Shown piece after piece: positions 1 to 12,500 of a DNA stretch of 64,000 nucleotides. Origin of the DNA: Gavia stellata (Eukaryota > Chordata > Aves > Gaviiformes > Gaviidae); contig NC_082611.1 in NCBI RefSeq assembly GCF_030936135.1, positions 7,145,001 through 7,209,000 of the forward strand. The letters are read 5' to 3'. The translations under genes and the position numbers were made by a program. A model generated the notes under the pieces. That model was given only the letters and a program-made list of their open reading frames with translations, ran no database searches and had not been told where the DNA came from. How positions within the stretch are numbered: position 1 is the stretch's first letter; every line of letters begins with the position of its first letter.

Positions 1-652
1 GCTATTAATTAATGAGAAGCCACAGAAGAGATGGCATTTATTTAACTGTTCTCACTCACCTTTGTTATGTTTTGAACATAAGACTTTAAAAACTGGCTAT
101 CATCCACAATTAAAATAATTATTTAGTGCATTTTTGGTTTATCTTGCATCCCATCACAAGTGATAAAATCCCACATAAATCAAAGGCAAGAGCATTCATT
201 CTGGAATAAGCCTGCTGGTCAACATCTCAAAAAGTACCTAATTACAGATCCAGACAGTGTTTTGGATGTTAGGTGTTGTATTTCAATCTTTGTCATGTTT
301 ATCCAGGATTTAAAACCAAAAAACCCACAATAGAACAGCTTTGCTCCCCAGCAATTTTCCTCCTAATGACTCAATCAAACTACCTCAACATCTAAAGGAT
401 CAACCTTCCTTTTGCAGACAGCTTTACAGCAGTTGTGTTTTGGGTTTTGCAATAATAGGGAGTTACAGCCCTAGGGTTTTTTTTGTTAGTAACATTAAGC
501 TGAAGTTATTGCAAAAATCAGGTTAATAGCAGAACTCAATCAATCATTTCCATCCCAGCTTTCTTAGATTATTTCCAGAGTAGATCTCTTACAATATCAT
601 ACTTCCAACATTTTCAAAACAAAACACAGAAAAGCCAGTTGATTTTGCTTAC
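1..652 (-). other. GET4 intron 4, part
   Basis: This is intronic sequence between exon 4 and the next exon, which is off the left edge. I saw no peptide matching the next GET4 exon on the minus strand. No repeat was recognised. Confidence 0.7.
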
Positions 653-802
653 CTTTCCACAGGGTAATTGCTAGTAACTGGTGCAGTTTTGGATGTCCAA
701 GTTTTCCTGATCCCCCGCTAGACCATTTTAGTGCTCTGGATACAAAAGCCACTCTTTCTGGAGAATTTGGATCCATTAAACTAAACAATTTAGCCAAGTT
801 TT
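653..802 (-). CDS. GET4: GET4 coding exon 4 (last one in the window)
   Basis: This 150-nt exon encodes [20 protein letters not shown] and continues to [17 protein letters not shown]. The acceptor is CTTCTAG and the donor is GGAAAG|GTAAGC. It ends one base into the next codon, so the exon carrying the following Glu lies left of the window. Confidence 0.95.
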
Positions 803-3800
803 CTAGAAGCAATAAGATTCACAAATATTTAGTATTAATAGGAACAGGATGAACTGCCACTTATAGTGCATATTTAAGGTACAACATTTAAGTTACAGTG
901 CTATTGTGTCTTTAAGCTCCCTTAATGACCTCCATAAGCCACCTTAAAAAAGAGTGACTTTGAACTTGAGCCACTTCAAGTTAATCTTGCAAGTCACATC
1001 AAGTCAATCTTGCATCTATCAGCCAGCAATACTCGTATGACTGCTCCACAGCCAAAAGCTGTGCCTTGCAGTCAGCTGGTGACAGCTTCCCTGTCTCATT
1101 GTTTGGGACAGGATATTCCAAAGGACCATGCAGTTCCAAGGAGGAGGAAAGACTGCAAGTTACGGGACTGCTTGCCATTCATTGGGAAGCTGTGAGGGAC
1201 AGAGGGCTGTAGTTTGGAAAAGCACCACCAGAAGTCATAGATGGGATACAAAATGTCAGAGCTGATCTAAGTAAACAACAAATGGCCTCTGACTGTCTGT
1301 CTCCATCCGCAGGTTGTTAATAGCGGTTCGCCCATGCTGCAGCAGTAGTCTGCCCAGGCAGCTCTTAAGAATGTCTCCCTGAATTGCCTGCTTACCAAAT
1401 CTCACAGTCAAACAAGAAAAATTTCCTTGTGAACAGCTGAACCACAAATAATGTGCACACTACTACACTGCTAGGGTGGGAAACCACCGTCCACCAAAGC
1501 CCTGGGGACATCAATGACTGTGCAGACAATACATTATTGCTGCATCAAGGAAAGGACAATGCCACAAGACAGCAATGTTTGTTCTAAGCATGCCCACAAA
1601 GTTATCGGGAATCCATTATTCTCTAATAAAGTTTACCCCCAGTCCATTTCTATGATGAAGGTAATCCTTAGCCATGTGGGAGGGCATACAAAAAGGATTT
1701 CAGGTTTCAAGACTGTTAACAACAGTCACTGTGAAGTGAAAGCACATCTAAACACCATCAAACCGAGCGCAGAGGTCACCTCACCTAAAAGGTCATCCGC
1801 TACTTTTGCATCCGATTTCTCCAAAGACTCCAAAACCAGCATGGACAGATCAGCAGCACTGTTTTGCTACAAGACAGACACATACTGGCAGTGATGAACA
1901 TATCAGTACATAAAAGAAAACACCAACCAGAATTTTGTCAGATGCAGATTTAACAACTTCATCAACATCTACAGCCAATTCATGGTATCAAGTCTCAACC
2001 TTCTCTTATAAAAAAATTATAGTAACTTGACGGCATCAAAAGAGAAGCCTCCAGGAAAGCAAAACAAATATGGTTACGATTATTGTCTGGATGCTCACAA
2101 ACACTTCTGCTTTATGTTCCAGTTTGGCATAATCCTTCTTTGTGGAGAAAGGCTCAACAAAGAGATAAAACAAAAGATTACAAAGCAATTACCCCAAACA
2201 TTTACCATTGAGAATTCACCATTCACCCCTCAAAATCTTGGAATAACACCCCCCCCCCCCCAGACGACACACATAAAACCAGTGACTTACCTGGTTATGA
2301 CTGAAGAACAGCAAAGCCCCTGAATACATTAGTTCTCTGGCTTCTGCATGTTTTCCTTGTGACATATACCTGAAAACAATACCAAAGCCTTGATAAAAAT
2401 TACCACTAAATAAGTTGTGTATACTTAAAGTTACTTACATTTAAAGGATTAAAGACTACTAAAATTTAAAATAAAGGCGATAAGGGATTTATTTTTTAAT
2501 CAGGTTAGTTTCAATAATGACGTAACTTTAACTGCAAGCTACAATTTGTTTTCCACTCCAGGCTTGATGGAATACAAGCAAAAAGTGCAAGAACGAGAAC
2601 TTGAGAGCTTCAAACCTGATTTGGGCTAAAACAAAGAAAAAGGAAATGATCCCAAGAGTTGACCTGAGTAAAAGATGCCAATGCACTGAACTACACTGCT
2701 CAGACTGTCCCATTAGAGGCTTTATCAAAACCAAAGCCATCGCAGTGAAACCATTTTCAGAATACACCCTGGACAGCCTGCACACCCAGCGCCGCCCAAG
2801 TGACTCCAGCCCTCTACTCAGCGATGTCTCCTTTCCACTGGTTTAAGTCTCTCTGACCACTACTACTCTCTGCTAGGGGACATCAACCACATACTAGTCC
2901 TCTGCTGAACCAAAGTACCTTGTCTCTGATAGGGTCTAGTAAGACAAGAGCAGCCAGCAAGATTTACCATGCAATAATTTACAGAGTCACCAATTCATAA
3001 AAGAAACAAGTCTGGTCTCTCAAATATAATGCTTCAAAACATACCTGCTGCTGCTTCCACCTTCCTCGCTTAAGAGTTAACCAAGAAACGAAAAGTAAAA
3101 GAATTTATTCCCAATGGTTACCTCTTATTGTGGTGCTGTGATTGCAGCCTCCTGCACATCATCATCATCGGTAACTAAAGGTCTTGGATAGTCACATCTC
3201 TAGATTGTAACTGCAGCATTTCCTATAAAAGCAGTTGAGGTGGGGCAGCAGATAGTTTCCAATTTCCATTTCTCTTAGCTGCTTCTCAAAAAGTCTGTTT
3301 TCTGAGTAGTTAATAACAACAGCCAATTTGCTCATATCAAAAAGATAAGACGTCAGTTCTACCACACTGCTTTACTATCTGCAATATTTGTTTTGTCCCC
3401 TACGACACCTGCTCGTGCTGCACCCCGCTTTCACCCCTCTCTGTTCTCAGCGGTCAGAGCAGCCTCTCAGCTCCTGCAGTGACAAGGCCCCCCCATACAG
3501 CAGACCCAATGCACAAGCGTCCCCGCAGGGTAACAGAGAGGGGTCGGTGGTTCTGGGAGTGAAGCAGTCAGGGAAGCGGTGCAACAGTGTGGGCATGGAG
3601 GGGCTCACACTAACCAGAGGGAAAATGAGCAAATGGTGGATCCCAAAAGCTCTTGTGCTGCAGGTGAGATTCCTGTCACACTTGACAGTCCCAGGGACAG
3701 GTCCTACTGGTAAAACCAGACCAGACAACAAACAAGGGATGAGACAGTCCTCCCATCCTGCTCATAGTCTTCCAAAAACCCCAAGGTCTTTCGTCCAAAA

Positions 3801-6800
3801 CAGTTAACAGAACTGTAATAATGGATGGCATGATGGTGTTTTTTTGGAATAAGTATCCTCAACAATTCAGACTTGCAATCACCATAGCAAACGCTCTTCA
3901 CGTTAGTCAAATGGATAGGCAGTTCCAAAATTTTTATAGTTGGCCTCACATCCAGGTGTGCTTCTAGGCGTTTGACTCTGAATCTCAGTGTGGATCCACT
4001 TCCACAAATTCTACTTCCAGTAGATTCCCAATGCTATTTGGGAGCTCCTAGTCTGGGAATTATTACAGCAGATGCTAAAAGATGCTGAAAACAGTTTTGC
4101 AATATAAAATACATTTAAAAGCACTGTCTTTTTTTTTTTTTTAAAAAAACCTTTTATTTACAAAGAATTTTTCATAAAAATAAATACTCACTACATTGAT
4201 CTAAGGGGCATTTAGGACAAGAGAGAAACATTTTCGTAACTGAAATCCTGAAACAGATCATTTATAGCAGAAAAAGTACCTACAAGCATCAGGAAAAGAT
4301 GTCAACATAACAGGGATGTTAAACTTTGAAGTTTGACTCAATCACCAAACCATTAACAGAGAAGAGTTCAAGCCAGTCAGCCTGTATAGTAACAACACTG
4401 GTCCAGATATTCCTATTCAGAGGAGCACAGGACTCGCTGCCCGGGGTCAGGCAGGTTTATGGTAATCTTTCCTCCTCCACCCTCAAATACATCTCTGTTT
4501 ATGACTTTTGAAACTCTGAGTCACGATTTCAAGTCTAACACGTAACTCATGACAGAACAGATGAACATTTCACAGGCTGGTGTTGTTTAAAACAAGTAAG
4601 CGCTGGCTATCCCAAGTACAGATCCACAGCTGAGATCATCTCATTCCATGTTAATGTGTCTCTGGAAAACTGCTGACATATAACATACAATTTACAGAGG
4701 ACAGACAAGACTATCCAGGACTCTTTTTTGGCCTCAGTGACTCTCCAGACAAGTTTCATAGCCACATTACATCTTTTTGCCTAGAAGCAAACTCTCTTCC
4801 TAGCTATGCAAATGTCACCTTTTCATTTAATTGAGCACCTCCTTTCACTTGCATTTAAAATGGAAAAGGAGGCTCTTTGATTTCAAATTAATTCAGGGAG
4901 GCTTAAGCAAAGTATGTGAGTTAATACATTCAGAAGACTGGATGAGAAGTGACCTGCTGAGCCAAGTCATCTTCTGCCACTGCAGCCATCACATCACATA
5001 ATCCTTACTATAAAATAGGCCATCCTTTGTCTTAAATTTAGATTTATTCCCAAATACAATTTAAGTCTTAAGGCCTAGATGGTGCCCTCACTGATCCCAC
5101 CAGAAAGCTACGGCAGAACACAACGGCTTTAATTTAATGGTGCTTGGTATACAGGGTAGGGCAGGCTGTCTAATGTACACTGGTAGCAGGAGTAGGACTG
5201 TGCACCAAGGACGCCACATACCCGGCTGCTATTTTTCTGTGGATACCCACGGGCCTGTTCCCATTCCAACTCAGACGAGCTCTGAGGGGAGGTGACACAC
5301 AAGTGAGCTACCAAGACTCAGAAGGCAGTTTCCCCACCTGTCCTCCCCCAGCAGAACCACAAGTAAACAAAGCTGGGACCAACTGAGGAAGCCCCTAGAA
5401 GACATACCTTATTCTGTGCCCCTGAAAGCAAGGGTCTACATTTTAAATTTTGATCAAAGAAAGGGTGTCCACTGCAAGTTACAGTGGTGGTGAAAAATAA
5501 AATAAAGAAGTCTAAAAAAGGTTTGCAATAAAACTAAGTTTCTTGTGATGTAACAGTTAGTAGTAGTATTTCTGAATAAACCGTGCAGGTCTGCTCTACT
5601 TAGTCACTGTCATGTACACAAACATTACACCAACTAGAATCTATTCCAATAAAATTCCTCTGTGCAGGTGATTCTTGCCATTCTGAGAGCTGCCCCTTCC
5701 TGAAAGCGATACCGGGGGGTGACTAACACGCAGCAAAGTAGGCCTGTTTCTTGGCTGAGCAATAATCAAGCCAAAACCTTAAAACCCTGCAACAATCCAC
5801 TTCGCAGCCAGGCTGACGGCTGCAATAAGCTGGCAAACCAGAGGCTGTTAAGAAGGCATCTGCTTGAGGAGCTCATGCATGGCCCTGAGGCCAGGGACAC
5901 GTGAGGGGCCCAGACCCGAGCCCCCAGGGGATGCTCTGGGGACGCAGGCCGAGGCCATCCCGCCTGGCAAGGGGACCTTACTCGGCCTCCTCGGGACGTG
6001 AGGCCACCAAGGGACGTCTGGGGACGGGGGACAAAATTCAGCTCTGTCCGTGACCGCTGGGAAGTATGACGCAAGACGCCCCCTGCACGTCAAGGGGACG
6101 GGACGGTGCGCTCCCGGGAGGCGGCGGCAGGGAGCCCCCGCCGTGCCCAGATGCTGCCGCTGCTGCTGCTGCCGCCGCCGCCCCCTCCGTCAGCCGGGCC
6201 TGCGGGGTCGGGTCGGGCCGCTGGGCCCGGCCGCGCCGCGGTCGGAGTTCACCTTCAAAGGCCGGCGAGCAGCGGCTCCCCACGCCGCCCCCAAGCCCTC
6301 ACACACAGCCGCCGCACCCCTCCAGGGGCGGCCGGGCCTGAGGGAGGGGGGAGGCGACCGAGCCGAGCCGAGCCGAGCCGAGCCGAGCCGGAGCAACCCG
6401 CGGGCCGCCCACTGCCCTCAGGCCGAGGCCGGGCCCTGGCCCGGGCCCTGCTTGGGCTGGCGCCGCTCGCCCTACCGTCCACGGCACGTACCCGCCCCAC
6501 CCCGCCCCCCCGCGGCCCAATGAGAGAGCAGGAGGCAGAAATGGGCAGAAGCGGCGGCCAATGGCGAGCGGGCGTGGGCGCGGCGGGCAGCAGCAGTACA
6601 GTACGTGGGAAGGCTCTGGAAGGCCGGGCGGGGGAGGGGCAGGGCGGCGGGCCGCGCAGGGCCCTACCTGAAGAAGAGCGTCCGGTACATCTGGTGGGCC
6701 TCGTAGTAGTCGCCCTTCTCGACGCTGGCGCGCAGCTTGCCCTCCACGCGCTGCACGCCGCCGCGGTTCCTGCCGCCGCCTTTCGCGGCTTCCTGCTCCG

Positions 6801-6822
6801 CCGCCATAATCGCCGCCGCCAT
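653..6822 (-). CDS. GET4: GET4 (TRC35), guided entry of tail-anchored proteins factor 4; 5' part, coding exons 1-4
   Basis: GET4 is a cytosolic alpha-solenoid protein. In animals it joins GET4-UBL4A-BAG6, which passes tail-anchored membrane proteins from SGTA to the GET3 ATPase and sorts mislocalised proteins for degradation. Four minus-strand coding exons were read: 6668-6822, 2291-2369, 1785-1866 and 653-802. All junctions are GT-AG and the phases are 2, 0, 1 and 1. Together they encode about 155 residues, roughly the N-terminal half of a protein of about 327 residues. Exon 1 carries the family signature [20 protein letters not shown]. Later exons carry [28 protein letters not shown] and [20 protein letters not shown]. 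The ATG at 6822-6820 was chosen because it opens an alanine-rich N-terminus like the human one; a second in-frame ATG lies five codons in. The remaining exons are beyond the left edge. The identification is secure from sequence similarity that I recognise. Confidence 0.96.
1785..1866 (-). CDS. GET4: GET4 coding exon 3
   Basis: This 82-nt exon encodes [20 protein letters not shown] followed by KVADDLL. The acceptor is TCTTGTAG and the donor is TTAG|GTGAGG. It starts in phase 0 after exon 2 and ends one base into a Glu codon. A plus-strand open frame across this position is only a shadow. Confidence 0.94.
2291..2369 (-). CDS. GET4: GET4 coding exon 2
   Basis: This 79-nt exon encodes [20 protein letters not shown] and then a short tail ending in Gln. 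The acceptor is GTTTTCAG and the donor is CAG|GTAAGTCAC. The first base completes the Arg codon split with exon 1. It is the second helical-repeat segment of GET4. Confidence 0.95.
2370..6667 (-). other. GET4 intron 1
   Basis: This intron of about 4.3 kb joins the CpG-island first exon to exon 2. Its 5' part (about 5900-6667) is still GC-rich island sequence with plus-strand CCAAT motifs near 6515 and 6557. The rest is ordinary AT-rich sequence. The 139-codon plus-strand open frame at 3388-3807 has no recognisable domain. The smaller introns 2 (1867-2290) and 3 (803-1784) hold nothing recognised except a 13-base C run at 2249-2261. Confidence 0.75.
6361..6390. repeat. (AGCCG)6 pentanucleotide repeat
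   Basis: Six perfect copies of AGCCG lie in the GC-rich 5' part of GET4 intron 1. It is probably a polymorphic microsatellite. On the transcribed (minus) strand it reads CGGCT. Confidence 0.95.
6668..6822 (-). CDS. GET4: GET4 coding exon 1
   Basis: This exon holds 155 coding bases: 51 codons plus two bases of an Arg codon. It starts [10 protein letters not shown] and runs through a Gly/Arg-rich stretch into [16 protein letters not shown]. The donor reads CTTCAG|GTAGGG. It lies inside the CpG island, and the 5' UTR continues to the right of 6822. Confidence 0.95.
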
Positions 6823-7060
6823 CAACGCGGAGGAGGGGGAGGGGAGGGCGGGGGGCGGGCGCAGACGCACGCAGCCCCGGAACGGCGTCGCGGGCCGCGC
6901 GCCTCGCTGCCCGGCTTCCGCCCACTCTGACGGCGGCCTGCGAGGCTCAGGAGGCGCGGCTGCGTCACGTGGTGCGCCAGGGGCGGGGCGGGGCGGGGCG
7001 GGGCGGAGGGGCCTGAGCGGCAGCGCCAGTGGCGGGCTCGGGGCTGCGGGGGGCGGCAGC

Positions 7061-7719
7061 CGTCGGGAGGGCACCCCCGGGCAGGGGGAGAAAACCAGGC
7101 TCGTGTTTGCGAACGAGCTCCGCCCAACGGGGAGGCGCCGGGCCCGTTAACCGGCTAAAAATGGGAATTAAAAAGAAACCCCCAGTCTTCGGCCTCTGCC
7201 AGGATTGATTCCCGTCACCGCAGAACCAGGGAAAAAGTAGAATGTGAAAAAGGGAGGAAGGGTTATGGCTTGCAGGCAGTCCTCAGGGACACAGGCAACA
7301 AGGCTGAGGAAACAGTTTAAAAAAAACCCGAAACATTCCCAGCGTGAACTTTAGACAGTGTGTTGCAAATGGCTGAAACCCATCAAGCAACTACCAACAT
7401 GTGGGGTTTCTTCCTTGGAAAACGTGCGCCAAGGGGCACAACATACTGCACTTCGCAGAAACGCAGGCGGAAAAGCGAGCCCGGGCTGTAGAACACATAC
7501 TCCTCCTGGAGTTGCACTCCGAAGTTTTGTGACCCTCTAGAGAAGCACTTCCCACCCCCAGCACAGATCTCTTCCGAAGGGAAGCAGAGCATGGGGAGAC
7601 AGAGGTAGATTGTATTTGGAAACAAGCCATGGGGAAAACCTATTCTGCCTACCACTATAGCAACGGGCATTTGTTTACTATTATCGTCTCTAATGTCCTC
7701 AGTTATTTAAGCAGGTAAT
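7061..7719. other. Intergenic gap between SUN1 3' end and GET4 promoter
   Basis: Only about 0.65 kb separates the likely SUN1 cleavage site from the GET4 promoter region. Short open frames on either strand (for example 7383-7670) have no recognised product. No tRNA or repeat was recognised. GET4 transcription starts just downstream of SUN1 termination on the same strand. Confidence 0.7.
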
Positions 7720-9392
7720 CAAAAATACAGAAAAGCAGCTTTATTTCTTGTTTCAAATATTACATGCACTTTCAAAAATTAAAACTCTTTATTTAAACAT
7801 CTCAATAGCATCTTGTCAGTTCAGAGGCAGCAAAGAATAACAGACATTTTGAAAAGCATTTACAAAAATACATTGCACAAAGTCCTATCTTGCTTTTTTA
7901 AAAATAAGTTAGTGTTATTCAAAATATTCCCACCCCAGCTACCTAATTTCAATTTATACAGGACAATTTTAAATATGCAACCTATAATATGAAAACACCT
8001 GTACACATGTAATCTAGCTCCTCTGCGTAGGCCATAGGTTCTGTCTCGAGCTCAAGTGAAAAAAAAAAAAAAAAGAGTTCTTCATACAGAGACTTTTTTT
8101 AAACATTCGAGGACTGTTGTGCAACATACATAACTATTCAGAAAACCAGTCAGCAGTTCCATGTGTTAACAGTTCATGTGTAACTATAAAATGCATTATA
8201 ACAGCAAGATAAAAATTCCGCATATGAGTATGTTTCAGAAATCTTTTCTGACAAGGATCTTCAAAGTAGCAATCCTAAGGGAGGCAATAAGCAATTTCAT
8301 CTCATTCTACATGAAAATGTTGCTTTTGAGAGCAAGACATCATTCATGTTCTCCTACCTGACTAAGGTTTCAGGGGATGTTCTAAAGAATGCCCGTTATT
8401 TCAATGCAGCAGTACTGAGCAGAAGTCCTACTTGTAAATGTGGAGTGTTGAGGTTTACTTCAGTCATGTTTTCCACACACTGCATTCTCACAGTACCACA
8501 TCCGAGTATAACAATGAACCAGCCAAAGGAATTACTGTCCCAAAAAGATCACTTTTGACAAATTAAGATTGTTTAATTGCTGTATACTAACATTTACTAA
8601 GCAATTTAGCAGGCTTATCAGCTCCGATCCAGTTAGTCAGTACATCAAGGCCAAGATTTGGAATTAACACTAAAGAAGAACAAACTGGCCAAGCTGCTAT
8701 GGTAAAAACCCTTAAAATAACTTCAGTTAAAGTTATCCCTGACTTTTAGGGCAATTCATGGCCACAAATTACAGTAAAGCATTCTCAGTCGCTGGTGTTT
8801 AAACTAGTTTTGGTTGTGTTAACTTTCCCTGACAGTAATATTTATTTATATTCAGCATGTATCAAAGAAGCCCTTTTGGATCCACCAAAAAGGTCAAAAC
8901 CAAGGGTCAACTGAAGGACACCTTTAGCCACAGTCAGTGTTTAAAATGTACCACAGTTTTTGGCCTATGGTGCTGAGCTAACAGAAGTATGCAGTTAAGT
9001 CTTGGATTTAAAAACAAACAGATTCCTAGTTGCAGAAAGTGTGGTTTATTCTTTTAAAAAACCCTATACATTCATTTGTAATAAAATAGGTGTCACCTGT
9101 TTGCCAGCTGGGCTTATGAACCAGAGTAGTTCGCATGCATTATTTCTCTCAGCATGGACACAAAAATATAAAGCTAACTAGCAATTACAAGCTGAGCATT
9201 AGAGCAAATAAAAATTGTTTTTTATACAATTCTGCTGAGTGTCTTCTGCCTTTATCAGAGGATCAACAGTTCTGCAGTATATATCTTGCATCCTCGTCCT
9301 TTAAAGATTCCAGTGTTCTAGGCTTTCCGGTATATACAAATTGAGAACAAAATGTACAACAACAAAACCAACCCAAGCTGTAGTGTAGGAGA
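7720..9392 (-). other. SUN1: SUN1 3' UTR
   Basis: Sequence after the SUN1 stop stays AT-rich and has no recognised coding content. AATAAA signals on the minus strand lie at 7740-7745 and 7788-7793 (TTTATT on the plus strand), which would place cleavage near 7715-7775. More distal TTTATT matches near 8840 and 9045 could give shorter isoforms. The exact end is inferred, not seen. Confidence 0.65.
7740..7793 (-). terminator. SUN1: SUN1 polyadenylation signals
   Basis: Two canonical AATAAA hexamers occur on the transcribed strand, at 7788-7793 and 7740-7745. They are the most distal pair before the GET4 promoter, and so the best candidates for the main SUN1 cleavage signal. Confidence 0.6.
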
Positions 9393-9506
9393 TTATTCGG
9401 CAGGTTTCCCATGCACTCTGAACCGATAAAGGCATGTATATTCTGCATGTCCCCAATTAGAAAAAATTCTCAGTTCCACTATTTGGAATGCGTTTTCACT
9501 TTTCTC
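9393..9506 (-). CDS. SUN1: SUN1 terminal coding exon
   Basis: This is the coding part of the last exon: [33 protein letters not shown], then TAA at 9395-9393. Y823, C825 and Y827 of the KASH-binding pocket are intact. The acceptor is CCTTCTCCAG. Confidence 0.96.
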   Translation of the reverse strand, partial: EKSENAFQIVELRIFSNWGHAEYTCLYRFRVHGKPAE

Positions 9507-12500
9507 CTGGAGAAGGAAAAAGCAAACACACAAACCAGAGTTAGGTTTTTAGTATAAACAGGTGCAACTGAAGTTGTTTTCTTAGATTCCTGCAACTACC
9601 AACTTTTATTAATAATTAAGTTATGCCTTGGGAACTTTCTGCCACTTTGAACAGAACCTTCCCTGCCTTACAAGGAGTTATTTGTGAAGGGAGTCAGAAG
9701 AAGTATGAAGCAGACTCTTCATATGTTTAGCATCTTTAAACCATTTGTGTCCAGCTGGCACAAATCTTTCCTCCCCTCTACTCTATTTAGACCATAGGTT
9801 TTGAGGCAGATGGGGAGACACTTTCTGCCTCAGTTTCTACAGTGCCCAACAGAGAACGAGGCCTTTTCCTTCACTGCCCATTGTGCCTTACCATAGTACC
9901 TTTCTCCTGACATTTTAAATCTTATCATCCAGACTTACCATCACTGGAAACATCTGCAGTGGTTCTCCTCCTTGATCGTAGACATACTGTCCTAGAAGCT
10001 TGCCTTCTTCTTGATACTCATCATCTAGACCCTATAACAACAGGATAAAGATTTTTGCTTCTGTCAAATTTGAAATCAAACCAAAACTAGAAGCATGTCT
10101 ACATAATGGAGTACCAACAGACAGCATTCAGAAGTCTATCAAACCAGTATCAGAATGTTTCCCATGGAACTTAACGCTTGTTCACACACGGCTCCATATT
10201 TGTGTTTCTGGCACTGCAAATAGTTGTGCTATCTTTATATATTTACATGGTCAAACCCCTTAGTTTCCATGGCAAAACCACTATCACAGCATACAATATA
10301 AACTGCTCAGGACAAAGAAGAATGAGAAAACATAAAGGCTATAAACAAGACTGAAGTCAAGATTCAGATGCTTGCAGATGACTGCTTAAGCATTTAAAAG
10401 AACTAGATAAAAAATTCTCTGTGGTGTTCTGTTCCACAATCATGCAATTGATTTTTAAAATCAATTTAAAAAAGAAGATTTAAGGCACATCATAGATAAG
10501 GTGAAGAGCCAAAATTGGGGGGCAGGGGGAGGGGGAGGAGTGGAAGAAGGATGGAACAATCAAAGTATATGGAAAAACTACATGAAATTAAAAACCATCA
10601 TCTCCCTCCAAAAATGTTTATTACTGTATAAAGCAAGAGAGAAGAAACAACTCCCCCAAAATTACTTGCAACACTTCTTATTCCTAATCTCAAAGATCAT
10701 AAAAAAATAAGCAATTTTAAGAGCAATGACAGAAACGGTTTCTCTTCTTAGCTGTCCTCCCTTAAGTCATTATTTTCCAAGACATGTAACACAAATATTC
10801 TTTATGTGTACAAACATCAACTTAAGTTCAGAGACAGACTTACATATACTGAAAAGTTCCTAGGAGCACTGGTGATATTTCCTGTTGGTGAAAGTGTTTT
10901 TGGTATGTGTTCCACTGTAAAGGCAGTTGGATAGATCTTCATCGAAAGTCTAACTACAAGATACCCCTGTGATCCTTTGAAAGCCCAGCAGTTGCCTGGA
11001 TACATGTCCGGCTAGACAGAAGAAAGGAGGAGAGAACAGGATGGGACACAACAACAACAACAACCAGCCACAAGCATTTTCTAATGATTATTTTGTAATA
11101 GAGTTGCAATGAATTCTGAATTATTAGGGACAGTCTTAGATAGCAAGTGGCAGAGTATAATCTATTTAGTAGAACTCTTCAGGAAGAAAGCATATCCACC
11201 TGAACTATCAGCAGTGTTTTGAAGACCCACCTTGAGATTACTTCTCAACAGAAGCCTTCCCAGTGCTCACACTTTGCAGAAGTCCAATGCACCACCCACG
11301 CCTCCTGGAAAGGTCTTAATTTTGCTGGAGTAGGACTTAAGCAGTGCCCAGGAACTACCAGAAGAATCCCACTCTTGGGAACATAGTTCCAAGTACCCAT
11401 GCCCTCCAATATATTAGACAGAAACATCCAGCATACAAAAGACAATCCAAACCACTCAACACAAAATAACATTGCTGAATTTGTTTACTCGGCCTTTAAT
11501 TACCTGAATCACCACTCTGGGAGACTGAGAGAAGTACCACAGAGGAATTCCGAAGAGGCTAATTAATGCTGTTTTGGTCTCATAGGTTTCAGAACAGCGA
11601 GTACTCAGAATGCTGCCACCTCAAAAAAGATGTATCGGGTTAGCAAAAATAATTACTCATTTCTTCCTGAAGACTTTTAAGGCAGAGATTTGTAGAAAGC
11701 TTAATGAATATACCAGTTATTTTCCTCAGAAAAAAAAACTATGAAAGATATTGTCAAAGTCTAACAATTTTCTGGGCATACAATGCTTCTATCAAGTACA
11801 ATGTTAGTTCAAGAACATGTTAAGGTTTTTCATTTAAGAGGGCTGAAAAATACACATTTTCCCTAGTGAGTTCAGTGGTGTGTACACTCCACACAAACAG
11901 ATCTGTGGTTCTCTATTATCCAGTTGTGCACATGCTTAGAAGAACTATTCTATCCCTGTCCATGCATACCTAGGCTGATATATAAACCTGTAAACAACAC
12001 ACATAGGTCGTAGTAGTCTGATGATCAGGCAACACACAAGGATGCTCTACTAACCTTTAATCTTCATTTTAAGATTTTTAGTAAATACTATAAATAACAT
12101 GAATAGCAGAAATGGTGTTTCCTCTACTATTTACCTCCAGATTCCAAGGCAAAATCCACCATACCAGTCTTGTCTTGAGAGTAGAGTTTCAGTGCATTGT
12201 TTACAATAATCTGTGCTTGCTGCAGGTACACATAGAAGAGGAGAAGGGAAAGAGAAAGATTTTAATAATATCAACTGCTAAAATAATTTATATATACACA
12301 TCTGTATATATGTATATAAGCTTTTTTTTTTTTGAGATGCTGCACTCCATCACAAGTCTTTGAAAGCTTTTGTCAAGACAGAGGCTATTTTTAAGTCATG
12401 GTTGTCTGGTTTAAAATATGAATTCATACTGCATCTTGACTGGTGTTTTCTTCAAAAGTTGCATTCTTTCCCCCACCTTCCCAAGACCCTGAGATGCATT

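Larger units (their letters stand above)
5890..7060. promoter_or_regulatory. GET4: CpG island and GET4 promoter
   Basis: This is a dense CpG block covering GET4 exon 1 and its upstream side. Upstream of the minus-strand ATG are an E-box CACGTG at 6966-6971 within TGCGTCACGTGG, and a run of overlapping GGGGC/GGGCGG GC boxes at 6980-7006. There is no convincing TATA box, as usual for housekeeping promoters. The transcription start is inferred to lie between about 6830 and 6960. Long open frames on both strands here reflect GC content. Confidence 0.8.

Noticed and set aside
3388-3807. 139-codon plus-strand open frame in GET4 intron 1
   Set aside because: No recognised domain, no promoter or splice context, and a minus-strand frame overlaps the same stretch.
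6106-6930. Long open frames on both strands across the GET4 CpG island (up to 274 codons)
   Set aside because: High GC content removes stop codons; the frames overlap the true GET4 exon on the other strand and have low-complexity Pro/Arg/Gly/Ala composition.
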